Assembly (NCBI RefSeq): GCF_003086355.1 | Contig: NZ_CP031733.1 | Location: 1,116,001-1,180,000 of the forward strand | Source: Streptococcus chenjunshii | GTDB taxonomy: Bacteria; Bacillota; Bacilli; Lactobacillales; Streptococcaceae | Reading direction: 5' to 3' | DNA: 64,000 nucleotides | Part shown: piece after piece, positions 24,959 through 34,641 of the stretch | Layout: the number at the start of each line of letters is the position of its first letter | How positions within the stretch are numbered: the first letter of the stretch is position 1 | Made by a program: the position numbers and the translations under genes | The notes under the pieces: generated by a model | Databases searched by the model: none | Told to the model about the DNA's origin: nothing | What the model saw: only the letters and a program-made list of their open reading frames with translations

Positions 24959-25070
24959 AATAAGGGAAATAAAAGGTAATGTTTTCTCATTCGCTGATCT
25001 CCAGTTTCAGACTGTAATTACTTGCCAGACGTTTTATTCCTATTAATAACTGCGCCGCCATACTTCAAAG

Positions 25071-25115
25071 TGAGGCTAGGGACAAAAAGTCCTGCCTCGT
25101 TTTATTTTTTAAACA
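25071..25115 (+). terminator. Terminator after pyrC (within the repeat)
   Basis: GAGGC...GCCTC hairpin with small bulges and a T-rich tail. Apart from this and the repeats, the 690-bp gap holds a TATAAT at 25351-25356 with a weak -35. Confidence 0.65.
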
Positions 25116-25262
25116 TATGAATTTGGCGCAGCGGCTGATTGGAAATTCTCATCCCTTGTTGCGCAAGAGATAGCGACTTCCCTAATCAGCTGTGCGGAGG
25201 CGGGAGGACAAAATCGAAAGCGTCATGTTATGATAATTTATCGATCTTTGCCCCCTCCTTTT
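25071..25262 (+). repeat. Second repeat family, direct copy
   Basis: About 190 bp whose reverse complement recurs, diverged, at 45150-45342. It begins with the hairpin GAGGCTAGGGAC-AAAAA-GTCCTGCCTC followed by GTTTTATTTTTT, a working terminator for pyrC. It continues through GCGCAGCGGCTGATT, CTGTGCGGAGGCGGGAGGAC and AAAATCGAAAGCGTCATG. Confidence 0.6.
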
Positions 25263-25374
25263 TGTTTATGCTGAGTTACGATTAGGAAGCGTTTAATGGC
25301 TTTATATAAAAAAGAAATTGTAAACCGTTTTCAAAAATTGGTAAAAATAGTATAATAGACAAAAGGTTTTTTGG

Positions 25375-25640
25375 AAACAGAACACGGTCTAAAATCCTAG
25401 TGAAAAAGAGACGCAATCGGAGGAAGCCGTAGGCTGACATACGAGTGTGGCTGCTTCTATGTGTATTCCTGCTGGCGTGATGAGAACAAACCCTAGCCGT
25501 AGATGACTGAAGGCTTTGTCGTCTTAACAGCCGACCGCACCCTTCTAGTCATCTTGGCAGGGGTGCGTCTGCGAAGTTAAAGATTTCGGGCTTACCGCCT
25601 TTTCATACGGATTTTTATATGGCTTTTGTATCTTGATGAA
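25375..25640 (+). repeat. BOX-like modular repeat, long copy
   Basis: Modules ACACGGTCTAAAATCC, AGAGACGCAATCGGAGGAAGC, GTAGATGACTGAAGGC, the core CCGCACCCTTCTAGTCATCT and GATTTCGGGCTTACCGCC, then TTTTCATACGGATTTTTA and CTTTTGTATCTTGATG. It ends 11 bp before the 5'-nucleotidase start. Confidence 0.65.
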
Positions 25641-25650
25641 AGGGGAAGTG

Positions 25651-27825
25651 ATGAAGAAGAAATATATTCTATTTTCATTTTTAGTCAGTGTCTTTTTATT
25701 TATGCCGCTATTTCCGGAACAGCTTGTCTGGGCTGACTCTGATACACAAATAGCGGTAGCGGCAGTTGATCCAGATACAGCTGGATCTGCGGAAGATACG
25801 GCTGCCGAAAATAATGAGGCCGGTATATCAGAGATGGAAGCAGAACAGGCTGAGCAGCGGGTGCCGGATAATATAACTGCGTATAATCAGCCTGAAAATG
25901 AGGCATCTCTGGTTTCGGCTCCTCAGGCAGATAACAGTCAAGTGACTATTATTCACACCAATGATGTCCACGGGCGTATGCAGGAGGCTGACGGTGTCAT
26001 TGGAGATGCTAAGCTGGCGGCGGTTGTCAATCAGGCCCGCAGTCAGGGAAAAACATTGGTTTTTGATTCAGGTGACGTTTTTCAAGGGCTGCCTATCTCT
26101 AACAGTTCTCGCGGGGAGGATATGGCGGATATCCTCAATGCGATCGGTTTTGATGCTATGACTCTTGGCAATCATGAATTTGATTTTGGGCTTGATCAGC
26201 TGATGACTTTGAGCGAAAAACTTTCTTTCCCTATTATCAGTTCTAATGTTTATATTGATGGGGTCCGTCTGTTTGAAGCGGCCACTGTTATTGATATGGA
26301 CAGCGATGTTTCAGGTGATGAGTTCGTTGTTATCGGTGTCACTACACCTGAAACAGCAACAAAAACACATCCGAATAATGTTGCAGGAATTTCATTTACG
26401 GAACCCATTACAGAAGTCAATAATGTTATTGCGCAGCTCGAAGCAAATGCAGCAGCTGAGGGCAAGACATACAGCAATTATGTCATTTTAGCACATCTCG
26501 GTATTGATACGACTACGCCAACCCAATGGCAAGGTACTGCCTTAGCTCAGGCGCTTGCTGATAATGAATTACTGCAGGGCAAGAAGGTTCTTCTGCTTGA
26601 TGGACATTCGCATACTGTTTTAACAGCTACTTACGGCAATGTAACTTATAATCAAACAGGAAGCTACCTTAATAATATCGGACTGATCACATTAAATTCA
26701 GACAGAGTACTGTCATCAGGTGTAATCACCGCAGCTGAAGCAGAAAAAATTACACCAGATCCTGATATTGCTGCTTTAATCACAGATATTGAATCGAAGT
26801 ATGAGGCTGAAACGTCAGCTGTTATTATTGAAAACAGTCCAGTAGAGCTAAACGGCGATCGTTCTAATGTCAGGGTACGTGAAACTAACTTGGGAAATGC
26901 AGTCGCAGATGCTCTCTTAGATTACGGACAGACCGGCTTTAGTCATCAGTCTAATTTAGCAGTGACTAACGGCGGTGGTTTGAGGGAAACGATTAAAGCT
27001 GGAGAACCGGTAACAAAAGGAGATATTATTGCTGTTCTGCCATTTGGCAATATCATTTCTCAGATTGAAGTCAGTGGACAGGATATCTATGATATGTTTG
27101 TGCATTCCCTCGGATCTATTTTGCAGGCGGATAAGGAAGGCAATCCGATACTTGATGAAAACGGTCAGCCTTTGCTTGAACCCAGCGGCGGTTTTCTGCA
27201 GGTTTCGGGTGTCAGTGTCCACTATGACACAAACTTAGTTGCCAGTGATCGCATTCTTGCTGTCAGTGTTTGGGATCCTCAAAGCAATAGTTATAAGCCA
27301 CTTGATTTAACCGCTACTTATTATTTGGCAACCAACGATTTCCTTGCTGCTGGCGGTGATGGGTACACCATGCTCGGCGGAGTGCGTGAGGAGGGACCGA
27401 GCCTCGATGAGGTATTTGCAGCTTACTTGAGGAATGCTGATTTAAGTCAATACGCTGTTATTAATCCTAACTCCCGTTTGATTTCTTTATCCAGCGCACA
27501 GTATGCTGCTGAAAACAGTAACCAGAACGAAACACCGGAAGCAAAGGAGGCAACTGAACCAGAACAGCTGTTTATTCAAGAAACAGCTGTTACAGCAGCG
27601 GCCGAACAGTCTCAGTCATTCACTGCAGCATCTCCTTTAACACTCCTTCCTGCTGCTCCGAATGACACAGTATGCTCAAAGGATGATTTATTATCTGTAA
27701 CAGGGAACAGCAACGCTGTTCTTCCGAATAGTGGAGACAGAACTTCCACGCTGATTGTTGTTTTAGGCTTGGTTTTCATTTTTGCTGGTCTTTACAGCGG
27801 ACGTCATACTGCTTACAGAAAGTAA
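25651..27825 (+). CDS. Cell-wall-anchored 5'-nucleotidase
   Basis: 724 residues. Signal peptide (about 1-30), an acidic spacer, a metallophosphatase domain (about 95-330) with VTIIHTNDVHGRM, DSGDVFQGLP, LGNHEFDFG and LDGHSHT, then a 5'-nucleotidase C-terminal domain (about 385-585) with NGGGLRE and GDGY. The end is LPNSG (691-695), a hydrophobic segment and a basic tail. Such surface enzymes of streptococci (NudP, NudA type) make adenosine or deoxyadenosine from nucleotides and help survive phagocytes. The sorting motif has Ser in place of Thr. ATG at 25651 follows AAAGGGG. A BOX-like repeat forms its leader. Confidence 0.9.
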   Translation: MKKKYILFSFLVSVFLFMPLFPEQLVWADSDTQIAVAAVDPDTAGSAEDTAAENNEAGISEMEAEQAEQRVPDNITAYNQPENEASLVSAPQADNSQVTIIHTNDVHGRMQEADGVIGDAKLAAVVNQARSQGKTLVFDSGDVFQGLPISNSSRGEDMADILNAIGFDAMTLGNHEFDFGLDQLMTLSEKLSFPIISSNVYIDGVRLFEAATVIDMDSDVSGDEFVVIGVTTPETATKTHPNNVAGISFTEPITEVNNVIAQLEANAAAEGKTYSNYVILAHLGIDTTTPTQWQGTALAQALADNELLQGKKVLLLDGHSHTVLTATYGNVTYNQTGSYLNNIGLITLNSDRVLSSGVITAAEAEKITPDPDIAALITDIESKYEAETSAVIIENSPVELNGDRSNVRVRETNLGNAVADALLDYGQTGFSHQSNLAVTNGGGLRETIKAGEPVTKGDIIAVLPFGNIISQIEVSGQDIYDMFVHSLGSILQADKEGNPILDENGQPLLEPSGGFLQVSGVSVHYDTNLVASDRILAVSVWDPQSNSYKPLDLTATYYLATNDFLAAGGDGYTMLGGVREEGPSLDEVFAAYLRNADLSQYAVINPNSRLISLSSAQYAAENSNQNETPEAKEATEPEQLFIQETAVTAAAEQSQSFTAASPLTLLPAAPNDTVCSKDDLLSVTGNSNAVLPNSGDRTSTLIVVLGLVFIFAGLYSGRHTAYRK

Positions 27826-27875
27826 TATCTTATCATTATCCAGTAGTACAGTAAATAGGGAGCTGGTATTCTGCA

Positions 27876-28072
27876 GCTTTCCAGCCGTCCTGACAGGGTG
27901 CGCCTGCGAAATCAAAGGTTTCGGGCTTACCGCCAGCCGTAGCTGTCTGAAGGCTTTGTTGTCTTGACAGCCGACCGCACCCTTCTAGTCATCCTGACAG
28001 GGGTGCGCCTGCGAAATCATAGATTTCGGGCTTACCGCCTTTTCATACGGTTTTTTAAGCGGTCTTTGTGTG
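27876..28072 (+). repeat. BOX-like repeat, two tandem cores
   Basis: Core one at about 27881-27933 and core two at 27934-28045, the latter followed by TTTTCATACGG and CTTTGTGTG. Between convergent genes, so here it does not precede a start codon. Confidence 0.6.
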
Positions 28073-28081
28073 ATAAAACAA

Positions 28082-28134
28082 AATAAGAGCGGGAGCGACA
28101 GTTTTTTGGACTGTCTTCCCCGCTCTTATTTTTA
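28082..28134. terminator. Bidirectional terminator between the 5'-nucleotidase gene and plsY
   Basis: AATAAGAGCGGG and CCCGCTCTTATT arms enclose a second pair, GACAGT/ACTGTC. T tracts follow on both strands. Confidence 0.85.
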
Positions 28135-28175
28135 GGCACAAAAGCTTACAAGGATTTAAAGCGCTTATTAGAGAT

Positions 28176-28823
28176 TCATTGATTCTTATTTTTTTGTTGC
28201 TTCGTTAAATTTAGTCCCCAAGGAACTAAATTTTCTTCACGGTGTCTGATACGGCTGATATTATCTCGATGTCGAATAATAATCAGACTGGCTACGGCAA
28301 TAATAATCACAGTGAAAAGCCAATCGTAATCCGGCAGTAAGAAATGGAACGCCGGAAAAATAAGCGTTGTGATAATACCGACAAGGGCGCTGATAATGCT
28401 GGCCAGTGAAATCATACTGGAAAGATAAAGGGCTATCAAAAAGACTGCCAGCAAAAAAAGCAGATAGAGCGGAGCAAAGCCCAAGAGTACACCAGCACTG
28501 GTAGCAACTGCTTTTCCGCCTTTAAAGCCAGCAAAAACAGGGAAAGTATGTCCCAGAATAGCAAAAGCACCGATTAAAATAGGTGAAAACTGTGTAACAC
28601 CAAACATCATTGGTAAAACAGTCGCTATGGTTCCTTTAAGGCAATCTGCTGCAAAAGTAATACAGCCTGCTTTTACACCAAGAATTCGGAAAGTATTGGT
28701 CGTCCCAGTATTGCCGCTGCCATGGTCACGCAGGTCTTTACCGTAAAAATATTTTCCAATCCACAATCCGCTGGGTACAGAGCCCAGCAGATAAGCAATC
28801 AGCATAAAAATCACTATAGTCAT
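28176..28823 (-). CDS. plsY: Acyl-phosphate:glycerol-3-phosphate acyltransferase
   Basis: 215 residues with five or more membrane segments. The conserved loops of PlsY are present: [38 protein letters not shown] and [10 protein letters not shown]. It makes lysophosphatidate from acyl-phosphate, the first step of phospholipid synthesis. The ATG at 28823 fits the family start; the frame extends 40 codons upstream without homology. No Shine-Dalgarno site is visible; instead TGCTATAAT lies 6 bases before the ATG, suggesting a leaderless message. It is divergent from parE. Confidence 0.94.
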   Translation of the reverse strand: MTIVIFMLIAYLLGSVPSGLWIGKYFYGKDLRDHGSGNTGTTNTFRILGVKAGCITFAADCLKGTIATVLPMMFGVTQFSPILIGAFAILGHTFPVFAGFKGGKAVATSAGVLLGFAPLYLLFLLAVFLIALYLSSMISLASIISALVGIITTLIFPAFHFLLPDYDWLFTVIIIAVASLIIIRHRDNISRIRHREENLVPWGLNLTKQQKNKNQ

Positions 28824-28828
28824 GTTCT

Positions 28829-28837
28829 TATTATAGC
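28829..28837 (-). promoter_or_regulatory. Extended -10 promoter abutting the plsY start
   Basis: On the minus strand TGCTATAAT followed by AAGAAC and the ATG. Transcription would begin at or next to the A of the ATG. No good -35 is visible; the TG extension may compensate. Confidence 0.55.
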
Positions 28838-28886
28838 ATAGAAAAGAGGAAGGATGGAGAACTTTTATCAATTCTAAAAAATTATT

Positions 28887-28915
28887 TTGCAAATTTTTAA
28901 AAAAACTTGTAAGAT
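28887..28915 (+). promoter_or_regulatory. Promoter of parE
   Basis: TTGCAA (28887-28892), 17-bp spacer, TAAGAT (28910-28915). Confidence 0.7.
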
Positions 28916-28944
28916 AAAAAAGATGAATAAATTCGGAGGTCACG

Positions 28945-30894
28945 ATGGCTAAGAAAAAAATTAATATTGATAATTATAACGATGATGCCATTCAAGTTTT
29001 GGAAGGACTGGATGCTGTCCGAAAGCGTCCGGGCATGTACATCGGTTCAACAGATACCACAGGCCTTCATCATCTTGTTTGGGAGATTGTCGACAATGCT
29101 GTCGATGAAGCGCTCTCCGGTTTTGGCGATAAAATTGATGTCACCATTAATCAGAATGGCAGCATTACAGTGGCGGATAAAGGCCGCGGAATGCCAGTAG
29201 GAAAGCATGCAATGGGAATCCCGACTGTAGAAGTTATCTTTACGGTTCTTCATGCCGGCGGTAAATTTGGTCAAGGTGGCTACAAAACATCCGGCGGACT
29301 GCACGGTGTCGGTTCATCGGTTGTCAACGCCCTCTCCAGCTGGCTGGAGGTTGAAATTATACGGGACGGAACAGTTTACCGCCAACGTTTTGAAAAAGGA
29401 GGGCATGCTGTCACTGATTTAAAGAAAGTCGGAGCAGCCCCTAAATCCCAGTCGGGGACTAAGGTAACTTTTATGCCCGACGAAAGCATTTTTTCCACTG
29501 TTGATTTTAAATTCAATATGATTGCTGAACGCCTCAATGAGTCAGCCTTTCTCCTGAAAGATGTCACATTGACGCTGACGGATAAGCGACCGGATGAGGC
29601 AGAATATGCCGAATTTCATTACGAGAACGGAGTTCAGGATTTTGTTGAATATCTAAATGAAGATAAGGAGACACTGACACCTGTTATTTTCTTTTCTGGT
29701 GAAGAACAGGGCTTTCAGGTAGAAGTTGCTCTTCAGTACAATGACGGTTTTTCGGATAACATCCTCTCCTTTGTCAATAACGTCCGCACCAAAGACGGCG
29801 GTACTCACGAGACTGGTCTGAAGTCAGCCATTACCAAAGCCATGAATGAATATGCTCGCAAAACTGGTCTGCTCAAGGAAAAAGATAAGAATCTGGACGG
29901 GGCAGACTATCGGGAAGGCTTATCGGCTATTTTGTCCATTTTAGTACCGGAGGAGCACCTTCAGTTTGAAGGGCAGACAAAAGATAAGCTCGGCAGCCCG
30001 CTGGCGCGTCCCTTAGTTGAAAGCATTGTCTCTGAAAAACTGACATACTTTTTATTGGAAAACGGCGAAACGGCCGCAAACCTTATTCGAAAAGCCATCA
30101 AAGCCCGTGATGCACGTGAAGCAGCCCGCAAAGCCCGCGACGAAACAAGAAACGGCCGAAAAAACAGAAAAGACAAGGGCCTCCTTTCAGGGAAACTGAC
30201 ACCTGCCCAATCTAAGAATCCTAAGAAAAATGAACTCTATTTGGTCGAAGGTGATTCAGCCGGCGGTTCTGCCAAGCAGGGACGGGACCGCAAGTTTCAG
30301 GCCATTCTGCCTTTGCGCGGCAAGGTTCTTAATACCGCCAAAGCTAAGATGGCTGACATTATCAAAAATGAAGAAATCAATACGATGATATACACAATCG
30401 GTGCCGGAGTAGGAGCGGATTTCAAGGTTGAAGAGTCCAACTATGATAAAGTTATTATTATGACAGATGCGGACACGGATGGTGCTCATATTCAAACCCT
30501 TCTGTTAACCTTCTTTTACCGCTATATGAGGCCCTTGGTAGAAAACGGACATGTTTATATCGCTTTGCCGCCGCTTTATAAGATGAGCAAGGGGAAAGGT
30601 AAAAAAGAAATCGTTGAATATGCCTGGACCGATCAGGAACTAGAGGAACTCCGGCAAAAATTTGGCAAGGGGGCCCAGCTCCAGCGTTACAAAGGTCTCG
30701 GAGAGATGAATGCTGATCAGCTTTGGGAAACAACCATGAACCCCGACAGCCGAACACTTATCAAAGTTACCATAGAAGATTTAGCCAGAGCCGAACGCCG
30801 TGTTTCTGTTCTGATGGGTGACAAAGTCGAACCGCGCCGTAAATGGATTGAAGACAATGTGAAGTTTACCCTGGAAGAGAGTACGGTATTTTAA
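28945..30894 (+). CDS. parE: DNA topoisomerase IV subunit B
   Basis: 649 residues. GHKL ATPase domain with ENAVDEA-like VDNAVDEAL and [14 protein letters not shown], a transducer domain, and a Toprim domain with [17 protein letters not shown] and [13 protein letters not shown]. With ParC it decatenates daughter chromosomes. The GGAGG site at about 28935 supports the ATG. An acetyltransferase gene follows within 20 bases and parC about 860 bases later, the streptococcal parE-parC arrangement with a small gene inserted. Confidence 0.97.
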   Translation: MAKKKINIDNYNDDAIQVLEGLDAVRKRPGMYIGSTDTTGLHHLVWEIVDNAVDEALSGFGDKIDVTINQNGSITVADKGRGMPVGKHAMGIPTVEVIFTVLHAGGKFGQGGYKTSGGLHGVGSSVVNALSSWLEVEIIRDGTVYRQRFEKGGHAVTDLKKVGAAPKSQSGTKVTFMPDESIFSTVDFKFNMIAERLNESAFLLKDVTLTLTDKRPDEAEYAEFHYENGVQDFVEYLNEDKETLTPVIFFSGEEQGFQVEVALQYNDGFSDNILSFVNNVRTKDGGTHETGLKSAITKAMNEYARKTGLLKEKDKNLDGADYREGLSAILSILVPEEHLQFEGQTKDKLGSPLARPLVESIVSEKLTYFLLENGETAANLIRKAIKARDAREAARKARDETRNGRKNRKDKGLLSGKLTPAQSKNPKKNELYLVEGDSAGGSAKQGRDRKFQAILPLRGKVLNTAKAKMADIIKNEEINTMIYTIGAGVGADFKVEESNYDKVIIMTDADTDGAHIQTLLLTFFYRYMRPLVENGHVYIALPPLYKMSKGKGKKEIVEYAWTDQELEELRQKFGKGAQLQRYKGLGEMNADQLWETTMNPDSRTLIKVTIEDLARAERRVSVLMGDKVEPRRKWIEDNVKFTLEESTVF

Positions 30895-30913
30895 GGTCAT
30901 GGAGGAGAATAAA

Positions 30914-31414
30914 ATGTCAGTTACAGTCCGTGAAGCTTGTGAAAAGGATGAAGCTATTTTTCTTGAACTGACCTCTTGCTTAAGTCAATTTAACAGGCAT
31001 CACCATGATGACAGATCAACATACGATAATTACACTCAGGTTCTGGAAAATATTAAAAATAAAGCGTTAAAAACCTTTGAAAGCAAAGATGATGAGCGTA
31101 TACACCTCATCTTTTCTGAATATAATCAGGATATAGTAGGCTATGGCTTAGTCAGGATATATGACGAAGAGCTGACCGCAGACAATGGAACCGGAGAAAC
31201 GGGCTTGATTGATGAACTGTTTGTTATAGACTCTGTTAGAGGTCAAGGGATTGGCCGAATGCTGCTGAATAATTGTATAGATTGGCTTAAAAAATCCGGC
31301 ATTCGGCGTATTAAGCTTCACGCTTACTCATGGAATGATGCTGCACAGCATATGTATGAACAAAACGGGTTTACAGCTTATGCAGTTGCTTATGAAAAGT
31401 GGCTTGAAGACTAA
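30914..31414 (+). CDS. GNAT-family acetyltransferase between parE and parC
   Basis: 166 residues. LIDELFVIDSVRGQGIGRMLLNNCIDWLKKSGIRRIKLHAYSWNDAAQHMYEQNGF is a full GNAT core with the RGQGIG loop. The start at 30914 follows GGAGGAG at 30901-30907; the ATG at 30899 has no site. Substrate unknown. Probably transcribed with parE. Confidence 0.88.
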   Translation: MSVTVREACEKDEAIFLELTSCLSQFNRHHHDDRSTYDNYTQVLENIKNKALKTFESKDDERIHLIFSEYNQDIVGYGLVRIYDEELTADNGTGETGLIDELFVIDSVRGQGIGRMLLNNCIDWLKKSGIRRIKLHAYSWNDAAQHMYEQNGFTAYAVAYEKWLED

Positions 31415-31652
31415 GCAGGAGTTCGATGCTTGGCTGGTCTGGCTTTAGCATTTCTGCTTTGGCGGAAGTTTCCCTTTTTGGTTTGACAGATTATTTCTCT
31501 TAAAATGGGCTGCGGGGAACAGTATGCAGTATAGAAGCTAGCTCTCCGTTTCAGTTGCAGCCTGTGTACAAATATCTAAAAACAGGTTAACATCGAGTTT
31601 TATCACTGCATTCTGAAAATAAAACCTTTTAATCTAATGAAAGGAACTGAGT

Positions 31653-31754
31653 ATGGGCTGCGGACTGTGTCAAAAAGATAACCATCTCTTAGACATCGGT
31701 ATTGGGTCGGTTTTCTATTTTGACTTTGTCCGTTCAATGCCCTTTGTGTTTTAA
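31653..31754 (+). CDS. 33-codon upstream ORF leading into parC
   Basis: An AAAGGA site (31640-31645) precedes an ATG that reads MGCGLCQKDNHLLDIGIGSV and 13 more residues, ending in TAA 3 bases before the parC ATG. parC itself has no Shine-Dalgarno site, so ribosomes ending here could restart on parC. Part of the ORF derives from a diverged BOX-like repeat. No homology is recognised; it may act as a leader, not a functional peptide. Confidence 0.45.
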   Translation: MGCGLCQKDNHLLDIGIGSVFYFDFVRSMPFVF

Positions 31755-31756
31755 AT
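31660..31756 (+). repeat. Degenerate BOX-like repeat before parC
   Basis: CGGACTGTGTCAAAAAGATA and TGCCCTTTGTGTTTT resemble the ACACGG...CTGTGCAAAAAAGA and CCTTTGTATCTT modules of other copies. Confidence 0.35.
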
Positions 31757-31757
31757 T

Positions 31758-34229
31758 ATGAGCAATGTACAAAATATGTCTCTCGAGGACATCATGGGAG
31801 AGCGTTTTGGCCGCTACTCCAAATACATCATTCAGGAGCGTGCGCTTCCCGATATTCGTGACGGCTTAAAACCCGTTCAGCGCCGTATCCTCTATTCAAT
31901 GAACAAAGACGGCAACACGCATGATAAAGGTTTCCGCAAATCAGCTAAATCTGTCGGCAATGTTATGGGGAATTTTCACCCGCATGGAGACTCTTCTATC
32001 TATGATGCTATGGTCCGTATGTCGCAGGACTGGAAAAACAGAGAAACTCTGATTGAAATGCACGGCAACAACGGCTCTATGGACGGTGATCCGCCGGCTG
32101 CTATGCGGTATACTGAGGCCCGTCTGGCTGAAATCGCAGGTTTTTTGCTCCAGGATATTGATAAGGATACTGTGCCTTGGGCTTGGAACTTTGACGATAC
32201 AGAAAAAGAACCTACAGTGCTGCCGGCAGCCTTTCCCAACCTTTTAGTCAACGGAGCAACAGGAATTTCCGCCGGTTATGCGACAGATATTCCGCCGCAC
32301 AATCTAGCAGAAGTCATTAATGCAGTCATTTACATGATTGACCATCCAAAGGCTAAGCTGGACAAGCTTATGGAGTTTTTGCCGGGGCCAGATTTTCCGA
32401 CAGGAGCTATTGTTCAAGGGAAGGATGAAATTCGTAAAGCCTATGAAACCGGCAAAGGGCGTGTTGTAGTAAGATCCAGAACCGAAATTGAAAATCTCCG
32501 GGGCGGCCGCCAGCAAATTATTGCGACAGAAATCCCTTATGAAGTCAACAAGGCCTTTTTGGTCAAAAGAATTGATGATATCCGTCTCAATAATAAAATT
32601 CCGGGTATTGCTGAAGTACGGGATGAATCAGATAGAGACGGTCTGCGCATCGCTGTTGAGTTAAAAAAAGATGCAGATGCACAGACAATCCTAAATTATT
32701 TATTCAAATATACCGATCTGCAGGTGAACTACAGTTTTAACATGGTGGCTATTGATAATTATACGCCGCGGCAAGTGGGGATCATACCTATGCTGCGCAG
32801 CTATATTGCCCATCGCAAAGGCATTATTGTGGCTCGGTCGAAATTTGATCAGGCTAAAGCCGAAAAACGTCTCCATATTGTTGAAGGCTTGATTCGAGTC
32901 ATCTCGATTTTAGACGATATCATCGCCCTTATTCGTGCTTCTGAAAACAAGGCTGATGCCAAGGAAAATCTGAAAGTCAGCTATAACTTTTCAGAAGAAC
33001 AGGCTGAAGCGATTGTTAATCTGCAGCTCTACCGTCTGACTAATACCGATATTGTTACTCTTGAAAATGAGGAAGCAGAGCTCAGAGAGCGCATCACAAC
33101 CTTAAAAGCGATCATTGCTGATGAAGCAACTCTCTATCGCGTCATGAAAAGCGAGCTGCGCGAGGTTAGAAGAAAATTTGCTAAGCCGCGCTTGACCGAA
33201 CTGCAGACAGAAACACAGGCTTTAGAAATCGATTTGACCAGTCTGATTGTAGAAGAAGAAACCTACGTCAGTGTCACACGCGGCGGCTACCTTAAACGGA
33301 CAAGTCCCCGCTCCTTTAGCTCATCTCAGCCTGATGAAATCGGCAAACGTGACGATGATGCCGTCGTTTTAGTCCAAAAAGCCAAGACAACTCAGCATCT
33401 CTTGATATTTACTAATTTAGGTAATTTGATTTACCGACCCGTCCATGAATTAACCGATATCCGCTGGAAAGAAATTGGTGAGCATCTATCGCAGACTATT
33501 ACGCATTTTGCTGCGGAAGAACAGGTCATCTATGCGGAAATAGTTGATGAATTCACCGACAGCACTTATTTTACTGTTACCAAATCAGGACAGGCGAAAC
33601 GTCTTGAGCGTAAGACGTTTGCACCCTGGCGGACCTACCGCTCTAAAGCAGTAAAATTTGCTAAACTGAAAAACCAAGATGACCTTGTGATTGCTGTTTC
33701 TCCTATTGCTTTAAATGATATTATGCTGATGACTTACAAAGGGTACGCTTTGCGTTTCAATATCAGTGAAATCCCAATTTTAAGTGGTAAGGCAGCAGGT
33801 GTTAAGGCGATCAATCTGAAAGAAAATGACAGTGTGGCCAGTGCATTTGTTCTTAATACTGAAAGTGTTTTTCTGCTGACTCAAAGAGGAAGCTTAAAAC
33901 GTATGGCTGCTGAACTTATCCCTTCAACCAGCCGTGCTAACCGCGGTCTTCAAGTGCTGCGTGAACTGAAAAACAAGCCGCACCGTATCTTTTTGGCAGG
34001 ACCTGTTCATACAGCAAGCGGGGGGGCTCTTGATTTATTCAGCCAAGCAACAGAAACCCAAGCAGCATCCGAACAGCTGACAGTGATTTCAAATACTGGA
34101 AAAACCTATACAGTCATTCTTGAAGATTTAAATCTGTCAGAACGTACCAGCAACGGCTCCTTTATCTCTGACACCATATCCGATGAGGGCGTTCTTTCCG
34201 CAAGTGTTAAAGAGACATTCTTCAAATAA
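31758..34229 (+). CDS. parC: DNA topoisomerase IV subunit A
   Basis: 823 residues, family length. RYTEARL carries the catalytic Tyr118. The quinolone-resistance region HPHGDSSIYD has Ser79 and Asp83, the residues found in susceptible streptococci. The C-terminal beta-pinwheel repeats (about 500-800) wrap DNA. It works with ParE in chromosome decatenation. No ribosome binding site is seen at the ATG; the preceding short ORF probably provides coupling. A terminator follows at 34253. Confidence 0.97.
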   Translation: MSNVQNMSLEDIMGERFGRYSKYIIQERALPDIRDGLKPVQRRILYSMNKDGNTHDKGFRKSAKSVGNVMGNFHPHGDSSIYDAMVRMSQDWKNRETLIEMHGNNGSMDGDPPAAMRYTEARLAEIAGFLLQDIDKDTVPWAWNFDDTEKEPTVLPAAFPNLLVNGATGISAGYATDIPPHNLAEVINAVIYMIDHPKAKLDKLMEFLPGPDFPTGAIVQGKDEIRKAYETGKGRVVVRSRTEIENLRGGRQQIIATEIPYEVNKAFLVKRIDDIRLNNKIPGIAEVRDESDRDGLRIAVELKKDADAQTILNYLFKYTDLQVNYSFNMVAIDNYTPRQVGIIPMLRSYIAHRKGIIVARSKFDQAKAEKRLHIVEGLIRVISILDDIIALIRASENKADAKENLKVSYNFSEEQAEAIVNLQLYRLTNTDIVTLENEEAELRERITTLKAIIADEATLYRVMKSELREVRRKFAKPRLTELQTETQALEIDLTSLIVEEETYVSVTRGGYLKRTSPRSFSSSQPDEIGKRDDDAVVLVQKAKTTQHLLIFTNLGNLIYRPVHELTDIRWKEIGEHLSQTITHFAAEEQVIYAEIVDEFTDSTYFTVTKSGQAKRLERKTFAPWRTYRSKAVKFAKLKNQDDLVIAVSPIALNDIMLMTYKGYALRFNISEIPILSGKAAGVKAINLKENDSVASAFVLNTESVFLLTQRGSLKRMAAELIPSTSRANRGLQVLRELKNKPHRIFLAGPVHTASGGALDLFSQATETQAASEQLTVISNTGKTYTVILEDLNLSERTSNGSFISDTISDEGVLSASVKETFFK

Positions 34230-34252
34230 AAATGCCTTTATCTTTAAAGATT

Positions 34253-34288
34253 GGCTGTCTCGGTTAAGCTGAGACAGCCGTCTTTACT
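34253..34288 (+). terminator. Terminator after parC
   Basis: GGCTGTCTC and GAGACAGCC arms (34253-34279), then GTCTTTAC. Confidence 0.75.
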
Positions 34289-34316
34289 TTAATAAAGTAA
34301 AGAACAGAACGTAAAA

Positions 34317-34494
34317 GAGGCGGTAAGTCCGAAATCTTTGATTTCGCAGACGCTCCCCTGTCAAGGCGACTAGAAGGGTGCGGTCGACTGCTAAGGTGAC
34401 AAAGCCTTCAGACGCCTACGGCTGGCGGTAAGTCCGAAATCTTTGATTTCGCAGACGCTCCCCTGTCAAGGCGACTAGAAGGGTGCGGTCAGCC
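34317..34494 (-). repeat. BOX-like repeat, inverted, two tandem cores
   Basis: Reads as the reverse complement of the other copies: GGCGGTAAGTCCGAAATCTT, GATTTCGCAGACGCTCCCCT, ACTAGAAGGGTGCGGTC, twice, with the GACAAAGCCTTCAGACGCC module between. The two cores are almost identical, suggesting recent duplication. Confidence 0.65.
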
Positions 34495-34584
34495 CGCAAC
34501 TTTCAGGCTATGTCAGTGACAAGCTGGTTGCTTTCACCTTTTGTCTTCTCTTGAACGAAAATTTTCAGAATTTTGTGAAAAGAC

Positions 34585-34612
34585 TTGAAAAATAGAGAAA
34601 AAAGGGTAAAAT
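34585..34612 (+). promoter_or_regulatory. Promoter of ilvE
   Basis: TTGAAA (34585-34590), 16-bp spacer, TAAAAT (34607-34612). Confidence 0.6.
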
Positions 34613-34641
34613 AGAAAAAAACGGAGAAAGAGGAAGATTAA

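Noticed and set aside
25319..25333. A cre site TGTAAACCGTTTTCA before the 5'-nucleotidase gene.
   Set aside because: The length and centre do not fit the consensus well, and the associated -35 is poor.
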